Assembly (NCBI RefSeq): GCF_963678635.1
Contig: NC_087067.1
Location: 24,123,547-24,187,546, forward strand
Source: Symsagittifera roscoffensis
Taxonomy: Eukaryota; Xenacoelomorpha; Acoela; Convolutidae
DNA: 64,000 bases
Reading direction: 5' to 3'
Shown one piece after another: positions 38,399-48,537 of the stretch; the stretch's first letter is position 1, and each line of letters opens with the position of its first letter. A program made the position numbers and the translations under genes. The notes beneath the pieces were generated by a model. That model worked only from the letters and a program-made list of their open reading frames with translations, did not search any database and had not been told where the DNA came from.

Positions 38399-41000
38399 AA
38401 TTATTAATTTTTCTCCAACTCCTTTTTCTAGTAATCTCAAATCAAAACATAAACCCTTCTCCCCGCACAGGACCCCAAGATTTATTAGTAACACATTACG
38501 ATTGTGAAGAAAACGAACAAAAAACACTACACAAGTATGCAATAAATCAAGTATCACAGTGCGAAACAGAACCCCAAGCCATAGAAACTACAAATGTCAT
38601 AGCAACACTTTATTCAAAGCCCGAGCAACTACAGTTATAGGATATAAATTCACAGCAACATTTTCTGAAAAGAAAGTACATTGTTCACAAGTCTCAAACG
38701 GAAATAAAAACCGACTTGACCATGAATCATTCTACCAGAGTAATATAGAACGACTTTTACATCTCAATCCCGAAGATTGTAAAAACGAGTTACTCCGACT
38801 AAACATCACCAAAAATAAAAGCACAGATAGAAATTTAGTATATTTCCAAGTTTTTTCAGATTCTGTACATCAAGCAGAACTTGAAAGATATCAAGGACAT
38901 ATAAAATTAGATGAAAAATACCCATACAACGGCGCACACGGACGATTAACCTATGACATACACGATAAACACTGGATACCACACATTGGTATAAATGACC
39001 CATCAAACTGCAAAGCAGACACAAAAAATAAAGGATACCAAGAAATAATGTTTTTCGATTGGAAAATACAACTCGAAAAAATACAACTCACACAAGATTT
39101 ATCAGACAACACAATGATTTACCAAGGAATTAGATTACCTTGTAAAAACGACCAAGGTTATTGCGACCCTACAACCAGAACACAAGCAACAATTGTTTGG
39201 TTCCCCGAAGACACATGTACAACATTTCAAGTAGCAAAAATACACGCTCGTATGATAAAATTTCACGAAAAATATTTTATACAATCAATACCATATGAAC
39301 ATGTAAATCCATTACGCAAAATAAGTTCAAATTTTCGAAACATTCATAATATAGAAAATAAATTAACACGTTTTCAAATATATCAAGAAACAGAACTTGC
39401 ATGTAAATACAGAAACCCACTTCACAAAACACAATACTCTGAAATATTAGTTGAATACGAAAATGGATTCGACATGACCACTGGAAAAATAAAAGTCGAC
39501 CCATACGCCACAAGTCATCCCCTAAACGAAGGAACATCATATATACCAGTTAATTTTCAAAAGAATACAGGTCAACCTGGTGGACATTTAAAACCCCAAA
39601 ACGATCAAAGCACACGTTTACAAGAACTATCACTAATGAATAATACATATTTTGGTAATATCCACTATGATATTCACTTAGATATGAAACTAGGCTACAC
39701 GATTAGCCGAATTTTTCAAGAAATGTCACTCTCCGAATTAGAAACATTACACCAACTATGCGAATTAGAGAGAACACAAATATTACAATCACTTGCACTA
39801 GCAGTATTAAAAATACCCTACGCAGGATATTTACTATCAGGAAACAGATCAAATTTTTTAGACTATGAAGGAAACATCTTATGGTTTTATACTTGTACTA
39901 AAAAAGTATCACCACTATACGTTTTTGAAGATAAACGATGTTATAAAAGAATCCCTATCTTTTATAAGAATAAAGTACATTTCGTTGACACACTTTCACG
40001 AAGAACCTATTTCTGGGATACCGCAGTTCCATGTGGATCAGAAAATAGCCACAACGTAGTACAACTAAACCCTGATGAAGATAAATATTACCTTCTCACC
40101 CCATATCCCACATTAATGCAATCACTCAAAAAATTTTCACCAGAAAGCATTCGCGCTATCGCTCGAAACCCAAATATAGACTTACAATCAATAGGAATAT
40201 ACTCAAAATCAGATATTCAACATCACATTAGAACACAACAGTTCCAGGAGTTATTAACACAAATGGACACAATACAAAGACAATCAATTGACCAAAACTT
40301 ACGCAAACTTGCCGAAACCGCAGGATTTGCAGACATCTATACGCAAGACTATAGCGGATATTTTAAAGACATTAAAGATTATATATATCTAAACGGTGAA
40401 AAATACCGTCCCCAAGATATATCACCTATCAATATTTTTAGCTTTGTTACACTCAAGAATGAAATTCTTGATTTTCTAGGATGGCCCTACTACATCTTAG
40501 AAAAACTAACTATTTTATACGCAATGTTTAACTTTATTGGATTTCTTTTTTCACTCTTAAAAGGAATCTATAACACATGTGCTATACACACACAAGTCAA
40601 TCGACAAGCAAGTGTAGCACGCATACTATTTGCAGGATTTTTTGGAATATTTTCTACATCTATAAACAAAATTCTTTTAGACGCACAAATAAAAGAATAT
40701 AACACAAAAATAGCAACAAGACAGAACACATACGACGAAGAACATAACAATGCAGACACAACACCAACAGCACCACAGTTACCACCCCTACCACATAACC
40801 ATCCATTATCCCTAGTCCCACGTAATTTTCGAAATTTAGCCATAACACATAATAATTTTAGACCAACCATATCACAAAGTCCCATCCAACATATAATGCC
40901 ACACCACTCACAAGATGAAAATACTTATGAACAAATTATAGAACAACCCCATACCACCGCTTTTCAGTCTCAAAATAATAATTTTTTTAGCCCAAGATGA
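38386..41000 (+). pseudogene. env: element B copy 2: envelope glycoprotein, frameshifted
   Basis: Same gene as at 17563-20178, but a run of four A there (17793-17796) is three here (38616-38618). The frame is lost after about 78 residues and ends at codon 84. The remaining reading (to 41000) stays open in the shifted frame, with CELER, CYKRIPI and the membrane anchor intact. Other differences from copy 1 are about eight amino-acid changes and seven silent ones. A sequencing error in the short A run is possible. Confidence 0.85.
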
Positions 41001-42805
41001 GCCGACAACTTGGATCCCTACACCGATCAAATTCCCACCCAACCAACCTCACCACTCCAATCCCAATAATACCACTTTTTGCTTTTCCGCCACCCGATTT
41101 CCCATCCAGTAATGTAACATCCGGCATGAATTCCGATACTAACTCACACATCTCAGTTTTATACTCCATCTCACAACTCAATAACCCGAATATTGAAACC
41201 CCCGATGAATTTGCCGACTCCGAACCATCTCCATCAAATAATTTCCACACCAATCCCTTAAATTTTTCCCAACCCCCTTTTCAACCCATACTACCAAATA
41301 ACCCTGACCCAACCAATTCTACACCCTCTTATGCTTCCCAAGTCACTCCAACCTACTCCTCACTTCACTCAAACCAATCATCTCATTCTTCAGACACCCC
41401 CCGAATCGCCCCAGAACTAGATAATTTCATTACCTTACAACAACAATCCTATCACCTTGACACCCCAACCATAAACCAAATCTCATCCACAATAGATTCA
41501 TCCAACCCTCCTACCCCTACACCCTCTTCAATTTATACTGATTCATTAGCACCATCATCCACAACTACTGTATCTTCACTCAGCACTAATAGAGCTTACC
41601 GCACTTTTAAAAGGAAGTTCCCCAACCATCCTTTCCCAGCGAAACCAGGAACAGCCCGTGAATACATCAACCATCCACAACACACTAACACAAAAGAATT
41701 TTTAGCTATCACCTTACCCTCATTTCCACAATACACCTTAAACACCCCTCATGACACTAACGAGACACGTAACTTTGTAGACGAATACGTTTTAATGCCT
41801 ACCCTTCCTTGGACCTCATATTATCATTTTACAAATCCCCTTTGCTTACCTTTATCTAACACTCATATCGATATAGAACGAAATATGGACATGCTATATC
41901 GACTCACTACACCACTAACACCTAGACAATTTACTTACATTGGATACAAAAAATCACTAAAAACACACACTGCACCCCGAGCAAATGAATATACACTAGA
42001 ATATTACGACCATAACATCATCAGAACTAACCAAGATCAATTCTTAGACGACGATCGCTTCGCTAACCCACAAATCACCGAGAAATTTTTCATTAAAACA
42101 CAATATGTATTTACACTAAATATCTTCGATCGCAAGTTTGACCACATTGTCTCAGAAGCACTAACAGACACGCAAGCCTACGAAAGTTTTAAAGAACGCT
42201 TCCAAATATTTTCACTAACCTTTCATTTCCTTGCACCACATGAAAGAGATTTGCACTGCTCACACGATATTATGTTGCGCACTAAACAAACACACACATA
42301 TACTTATTATCGTTTCATCCAAAATCACTTTGACCTACACACTCCCTCCAGACAACCACACCATCGTTTTCAATTCATCAATTCCAAATACACCTCACCA
42401 TTCTTTCTTAACTTCACATATTGCATTAAAGATACTAACCTTCATGGTATTCTTCGAAATTATGACCCCATAACCCAAATGTATATCTTTTGTCCCATCA
42501 CCAAGACCTTCAACGCAGAAGAATCCCGACCCTTCCTCATCCCACACGAGTTTGTACAACCTATAGAAATCCCCATTTTAGAATTCATCCATAACACTAA
42601 ATTCAACCACAAATTATATAATCTAATCCAAAACACACCTTATGAATTTGCAGTTGGCACTGAAGAACTAACCACAATTAAGGCACTTCAATTGCTTTGG
42701 CCACTGCTTCAAACTAAAAATATCATCCGCATATTAGCCAAACTACTAACAACTTCAGATCTCATTCACGACATTTTCCCCCACGGTTTCTTCCCCGACG
42801 ACTAA
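40997..42805 (+). CDS. element B copy 2: ORF-Y, 602 aa
   Basis: Intact counterpart of the frame at 20175-21983, starting in the ATGA overlap with the env stop (40997-41000). It shows the same disordered N-terminal third and globular remainder. Changes from copy 1 are mostly replacing (for example Gly to Glu, Pro to Gln, Leu to Arg), as expected of unselected drift after insertion. Nothing in it identifies a function. Confidence 0.7.
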   Translation: MSRQLGSLHRSNSHPTNLTTPIPIIPLFAFPPPDFPSSNVTSGMNSDTNSHISVLYSISQLNNPNIETPDEFADSEPSPSNNFHTNPLNFSQPPFQPILPNNPDPTNSTPSYASQVTPTYSSLHSNQSSHSSDTPRIAPELDNFITLQQQSYHLDTPTINQISSTIDSSNPPTPTPSSIYTDSLAPSSTTTVSSLSTNRAYRTFKRKFPNHPFPAKPGTAREYINHPQHTNTKEFLAITLPSFPQYTLNTPHDTNETRNFVDEYVLMPTLPWTSYYHFTNPLCLPLSNTHIDIERNMDMLYRLTTPLTPRQFTYIGYKKSLKTHTAPRANEYTLEYYDHNIIRTNQDQFLDDDRFANPQITEKFFIKTQYVFTLNIFDRKFDHIVSEALTDTQAYESFKERFQIFSLTFHFLAPHERDLHCSHDIMLRTKQTHTYTYYRFIQNHFDLHTPSRQPHHRFQFINSKYTSPFFLNFTYCIKDTNLHGILRNYDPITQMYIFCPITKTFNAEESRPFLIPHEFVQPIEIPILEFIHNTKFNHKLYNLIQNTPYEFAVGTEELTTIKALQLLWPLLQTKNIIRILAKLLTTSDLIHDIFPHGFFPDD

Positions 42806-42808
42806 CAG

Positions 42809-42884
42809 GTAAGTATGAATTATACATATTACTAATTAATTCAAACATTAGAAACTCACCATTCTTTATCCATGTTTTCTTTAG
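42809..42884 (+). other. candidate intron after ORF-Y stop, copy 2
   Basis: CAG/GTAAGTATG donor, TACTAAT branch-like site and TTTTCTTTAG acceptor, unchanged from copy 1 in sequence and spacing (76 bases). Confidence 0.55.
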
Positions 42885-43868
42885 AATTTTAGCCTTCATC
42901 CAACGATCATCTGAAAAATTCACAAAAGAAAAATAAAAAATAGCAAACTTCTTCAAAACTGTTTAAAACCCTATTAACTTTTTGCACCAACAATTAAATA
43001 AATATAATACCAATGCAGTAAATTAATTTATAAATTTTTCCCCCACCAGCAGTAAATCTAATAATGATAAAAATTTGTAACTTAATTTCCCCCAACAACT
43101 AGCAGTAAAATTAAAATTCTATGTAGTAAATTCATAAGAAGCAAAAGCAGTACTAACCTTTTGATATTTTCATTCACTCGCATAAGAATTCTATCCACAC
43201 TCGCACAGCTCGCCCACGAAGAATTGTTTAAAATAATGAATTTCAGTTTCAAGCTTTCACACTCGATAACTCTAACACAAGATAACACGTTTCAAACTTT
43301 CCTTTAACCCGGTTGGAAAGGAATTATATACTAAACAAAACTAACCAATGCAGCTTACTAAACACCACAACACATAGCATAACAGCATGACTAAGAAAAG
43401 GAAACCAACGGTACCCAAACCGGATTAACCCAGTTTAAAACTGGATAAATTATTCTTTTGAAGACTATTATAAAGTCTAAGAAAGAAATAATAAAACACA
43501 AAAAAGTCGAAAGACAAACCCATACCACAAACAATTTGATTTTTGAAAAAAGGACACAACCAACAAAACATAAGAAAAACCACAACAAACCCAACATAAA
43601 ACGTTGTCACATAACAGGACCTCTCACAAAAACCGCATGCAATCATACTCCCACTCCTGGCCTAACCCACCAGGAAGGACGTCCTGAGCATGCTCTATAG
43701 CCGGCCTAACCCACCGTGCTACATCCACGCTTTGTGACCACACTCCTATTTTTAATAAGAGCTACTCAAGGGTGAGTAACTCTTCAAAATAACTGAACTA
43801 AAACAAAAAGCTTTTGTGAAAACAACTAACTAAAATCATAATTAAAAAATATTAAACTAATAAAAGTT
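42885..43868. other. element B copy 2: 3' non-coding region
   Basis: Counterpart of 22063-23064. The GC-rich block is at 43649-43738, with the antisense A-box-like TAGCACGGTGGGTTAG (43721-43706) and the GGACGTCC and GAGCATGCTC palindromes kept. Confidence 0.45.
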
Positions 43869-44345
43869 TTATAAAATGTAAATTACATTATGCAATACAT
43901 AGATCAAAATACAACACCAAGGACGAACATCCAAAGACAAAACGACCCTACTACACTCGAGAAAGAATGGCCAACTACAATCAATATGCCGCCCACAATC
44001 ACAACTCAAAGGATTTAGAGTACGACTTGACTTCGCAGAAAAGGACTTCATTGAACTAGACCAATGAACACCTCGATGTTCAAGTATACGTACAGATCCG
44101 AGTAACCAGGCATCCCCACCACGCACAATCTCCACGCCATTCCCAGACAAGGTCAAACACAAAGAAGTTCTCACCAATAAAACAGAAAAACCTGACATAG
44201 CCAACCATTCTGAAATCAGATTTGAGTTTGTTGCGAAAACCCAGTCGTTGTCTTGAGAAGACACAATGATTGAATCTGGGACTTCTCTAATAAGAAAACC
44301 CAGAAGAAATAAGATGTTCGCCAAATACCAACGTCCATCATCCAT
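43869..44345 (-). CDS. element B copy 2: antisense ORF near LTR4 (158 aa)
   Basis: Same start and first ~135 residues as the frame at 23065-23529. A 7-base deletion near 43940 changes the C-terminal 20 or so residues, so one of the two ends is not the original. It starts about 50 bases from LTR4. No family recognised. Confidence 0.4.
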   Translation of the reverse strand: MDDGRWYLANILFLLGFLIREVPDSIIVSSQDNDWVFATNSNLISEWLAMSGFSVLLVRTSLCLTLSGNGVEIVRGGDAWLLGSVRILEHRGVHWSSSMKSFSAKSSRTLNPLSCDCGRHIDCSWPFFLECSRVVLSLDVRPWCCILIYVLHNVIYIL

Positions 44346-44398
44346 CTTTCGAATTGCAGAAAAACTATTCTAAAAAACTCTGTAAAAACCCGGATGGG

Positions 44399-44808
44399 TG
44401 GAACCTGATCTAAACTACATTTTATGATTGGATAAATTAGATATTTTACCAATGTAAAGTATTTAATATTAACCAATCATGATCCATCTAACTAACAATC
44501 CACTTAATTGTAAGTGCTGAAATTACTTGTAATTTCAGCACCAGAGAGATTTGAATTTAACTTAGAAATTAGTTGAACTCTCCCGAGTACTTCAGCAGCC
44601 GCAATAAACCAGTATACCCTAGATCTATTGAGCCTAGCAGAGACTAGTTAAACAACCTGAGACTAGATAGTATAAGAGTAAGATTAGGATCGGTATTAGA
44701 CTAAGAAGTTGCACGAATCTATCCGGCCGAAAATAAGATAGCGAGACGAGCAGACGGTGTACCCTATCCGAAATTACTCTATGAGTTATACACTTCGGTC
44801 CTAACTCA
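44399..44808 (+). repeat. LTR4, 410 bp (3' LTR of element B copy 2)
   Basis: TGGAACC...AACTCA. Three substitutions from LTR3: TTATTTG to TTAATTG near 44508, GCGTGAC to GCGAGAC near 44744, and CATAACTC to CTAACTC context at 44801. The inverted repeat (44514-44541) and AATAAA (44603-44608) are kept. Followed by AATA, the right target duplication. Confidence 0.95.
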
Positions 44809-47800
44809 AATAGAAAATAGTACCCAATCGGCAAATGTCTGCAGAGGCTGTTTTTTGGACGATAGAGATCAGAATTGTATCAATTTTGCAGAAAAATGTC
44901 TCAAACTTTCAAAACAGTTAAGATTAATATTCTTCATTTTCCAACAAAAAATCGCTAGAAGTTATTCAACTAATAATCAAACGTTCGGTTCCAGCCGGAG
45001 TCAATAACAATGACAGTATTAGAGAAATCTGAATTGTTAGTTGTAATATGTCCTTCATTGTTGATTTTATTTTCACAGCATATAATTTGTTGTTGGCCTG
45101 AAAAAGAAATAAAAACTTTGTTAAAACTCTCGGTTTATAGGATAAACAACAGCTGGTAATACCAAGGGTGGAACGGCGATAATTCTGTTGAGCTGATATC
45201 TAATGTAGGAAATAGTGTCATAATTTGAGGTCAACTTATAATGTTCAGTCGCCCAACTATTGCACTTCTTTTTTCAGACATAAATTTATCTCCTCGTCTG
45301 TCGACAAAAACAGCACAAAACTTTTTTTGAGGGGAATAAAAATATCAGAAAATATGCTACCTGATCCAAAATATGCTACCTAATACTTCCAATCAGAGGA
45401 AGAAACTAAGTGCATATAATACGTTTTGCTTGCATGAAAAAAACTTCTGTGACTTCTGTGTGAGAAAAAAACTTCTTTTTAAAAACGACTAGTTACAATT
45501 TCGAAACTAGCTAAGAAAAATAACATATAGATTACAAATATTCAGTAAATTTGAAAAAAATCATAATAGATAAAATTGATTATTTTCGAAGGGATACAAA
45601 TATTTCTCACCAGTTTGTATTTGTAACCTTCTCTTAGTTTTTTTTTTCATGTTAAATGCTTCAGCATCTTGATTGCAGTCTTGTGTTAGCTCAATTACAG
45701 TTTTTGGCCGCAATTAAGATATCAATTTGATGTTTTTTCAAAAGAAAAAAAATATGTAATTTTTCTACAAACAAAACAACGAGATAGCAGTCGGAATAAA
45801 CTTGAGTTTTAAACTTTATTGCATTAATGTCATCCCGAAACACTAACAAAAAAATAGTAAAAATTACTAAAAAATACCATCTTTAGAAACCTTTTGATTA
45901 AAAATCCGGTATCTTGTGTACTAAAAAAACGTTCAGACCAATTTTTGTCAGATATTTACAAAAACAGAAGAGCAAACAAAACATGAAAAAAAAATTCTTG
46001 GCTTCTTGGACAAAATTAAAAAAAAAACTGGTTCCATATTTTGCGAAGGGTCTGTTGATACGATACTTTACTTGTTGTTTCTAAACCTGGGCCAGAACAA
46101 TTTCCTGCTTTTTTTATAACACGAAACGTCAAAAACTTCTGAAAATTTGTGCAAACGATTTTGTTTTGAGCTCATAACTTGCTCATGGACAAGAAATTAA
46201 CCGTGAGCCTGATGGTGTTTTTTTGGGCAAAGCACTACGAACACAACCAAAACCAAACTTTGAGTACAGCAAAACATCAGGTAGATATTTTAAATTCAAC
46301 TCTTTTACCTTTTGAAACCGTCAAACGAAAGGTTTTAGATATACAGCATTTTGCTCTAACTGTCAAAGAAAGTAAATTTTGCAAGAAGGTAATTTAATTT
46401 TGAAAATAAATGAAAATATTTTATGGTTGAAAATAAATGAAAATAAATTTTTTTGACTTGAATCAGTTTTTTTGTCGGAGTGTACAATAGAAAATAGTAC
46501 CCAATCGGCAAATAACTGCAGAGGCTGTTTTTTGGACGATGGAGATAAGAATTGTATCAATTTTGCAGAAAAATGTCTCAAACTTTCAAAACAGTTAAGA
46601 TTAATATTCTTCATTTTCCAACAAAAAATCGCTAGAAGTTATTCAACTAATAATCAAACCTTCGGTTCCAGCCGGAGTCAATAACAATGACAGTATTAGA
46701 GAAATCTGAATTGTTAGTTGTAATATGTCCTTCATCGTTGATTTTGTTTTCACAGCATATAATTTGTTGTTGGCCTGAAAAAGAAATAAAAACTTTCTTA
46801 AAACTCTCGGTTTATAGGATAAACAACAGCTGGTAATACCAAGGGTGGAACAGCGATAATTCTGTTGAGCTGATATCGAATGTAGGAAATAGTGTCATAA
46901 TTTGAGGTCAACTTATAATGTTCAGTCGCCCAACTGCTGCACTCTTTTTTCAGACATAAATTTATCTCCTCGTCTGTCGTCAAAAACAGCACAAAACTTT
47001 TTTTGAGGGAAATAAAAATATCAGAAAATATGCTACCTGATCCGAACTTTGCAAAATGGCGGCTTTTCCTTAATACTTCCAATCAGAGGACGAAACTAAG
47101 TGCATATAATACGTTTTGCTTGGATGAAAAAACTTCTGTGACTTCTGTGTGAGAAAAAAACTTCTTTTTAAAAACGACTAGTTACAATTTCGAAACTAGC
47201 TAAGAAAAATAACATATAGATTACAAATATTCAGTAAATTTAAACAAAATCGGAATAGATAAAATTGATTATTTTCAAGAGGGTTACAAATATTTCTCAC
47301 CAGTTTGTATTTGTAACCTTCTCTTAGTTTTTTTTTCATGTTAAATGCATCAGCATCTTGATTGCAGTCTTGTGTTAGCTCAATTACAGTTATTGGCCGC
47401 AATTAAGATATCAATTTGATGTTTTTTCAAAAGAAAAACAATATGTAATTTTTCTACAAACAAAACAACGAGATAGCAGTCGGAATAAACTTGAGTTTTA
47501 AACTTTCTTGCATTAATGTCATCCCGAAATACTAACAAAAAAAAATAATAAAAATTACTAAAAAATACCATCTTTAGAAACCTTTTGATTAAATATCCGG
47601 TGTCTTGTATGCTAAAAGAACGTTCAGGCCAATTTTTGTCAGATATTTACAAAAACAGAAGAGCAAACAAAACATGAAAAAAAAAATTTCTTGGCTTCTT
47701 GGACAAAATTTAAAAAAAACTGGTTCCATATTTTGCGAAGGGTCCGTTGATACGATACTTTACTTGTTGTTTCTAAACCCTGGCCAGAAAAATTTCCTGC

Positions 47801-48147
47801 TTTTTTTACAACACGAAACGTCAAAAATTTCTGAACATTTGTGCAAACGATTTTGTTTTGAGCTCATAACTTGCTCATGGACAAGAAATTAACCGTGAGC
47901 CTGATGGTGTTTTTTTTGGGCAAAGCACTACGAACACAACCAAAACCAAACTTTGAGTACAGCAAAACATCAGGTAGATATTTTAATTTCAACTCTTTTA
48001 CCTTTTGAAACCGTCAAACGAAAGGTTTTAGATATACATCATTTTTCTCTAACTGTCAAAGAAAGTAAATTTTGAAAGAAAGTAATTTAATTTTAACCAT
48101 TTTGACACTATTTGAAGCCTAATAGAACTTTTTGTCGGAGTTTTGAA
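44809..48147. repeat. host tandem repeat, two units of ~1.68 kb
   Basis: Unit 1 (44809-46486) and unit 2 (46487-~48147) both begin AATAGAAAATAGTACCCAATC and end near TTTTTGTCGGAG. The offset is 1678 bases. They differ by scattered substitutions and small indels, and open frames are not shared intact between units, so I see no gene. Element B copy 2 inserted at a junction of this array; the tail of a preceding unit lies left of LTR3. Confidence 0.85.
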
Positions 48148-48537
48148 AAATATCGGCTCAGTCTAGTATGGCTGAAAAATTTTTTTGCGCTTGTTTATGG
48201 TATTTTTAAGGCGAAATTTTGTAAAAAAAAAGTGAAAATTATATATGTTTGGGGAGATTTTTTTAAATCAGAATAATTTCAAAAAGAGTTTTGTATCTGT
48301 GGGGGATTGATCCCTGCATATGCGGGGGACAGTCAGGTGAGGACACCAGTATAGTAATCTAAAACGAATATGTCCTAATTACTCGCTTTATACTTTACGC
48401 GCTGTTCACTTCAAAATGAGTAATTAAACTGATCGTTTTTATTTTGATGCTAAAAGTTTAGCCTGAAATATTTACTGAAATATTTAAAACATATTAGTGG
48501 TGAACTATCCCGCACTAAAAAGTGTTCCAAATTAAAC
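48148..48537. other. no gene seen
   Basis: AT-rich host sequence between two repeat arrays. A short GC-richer piece at 48300-48352 (GTGGGGGATTGATCCCTGCA) has no recognisable identity. Confidence 0.4.

Larger units (their letters stand above)
25908..44808 (+). mobile_element. element B copy 2: complete env-bearing Ty3-like LTR element, 18.9 kb
   Basis: Bounded by 410-bp LTRs and a 4-bp target duplication AATA (25904-25907, 44809-44812). Domain order gag - protease - RT - RNase H - integrase places it with Ty3-like (Metaviridae) elements, and an env downstream makes it retrovirus-like. Env-bearing Ty3 elements known to me are about 7-9 kb, so 18,901 bp is exceptional. The excess is a long gag, a 0.9-kb leader, ORF1, small hydrophobic ORFs, ORF-X, ORF-Y and an antisense ORF. 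Env and ORF-X are broken in this copy; gag-pol and ORF-Y are open. The sense strand is poor in G throughout. Confidence 0.92.

Noticed and set aside
38559-41000. Env of copy 2 as a separate 813-codon gene
   Set aside because: The ATG at 38559 is created only by reading the shifted frame upstream of the one-base deletion. The normal gene starts at 38386 and is broken.
44390-44398. Polypurine tract upstream of LTR4
   Set aside because: Only GGATGGG precedes the LTR, after CCC. It is too short and interrupted to call a polypurine tract with confidence, although the LTR boundary itself is certain.
47605-47892. 95-codon frame in the host tandem repeat
   Set aside because: The matching frame in the first unit is broken, and AT-rich repeats give such frames by chance.
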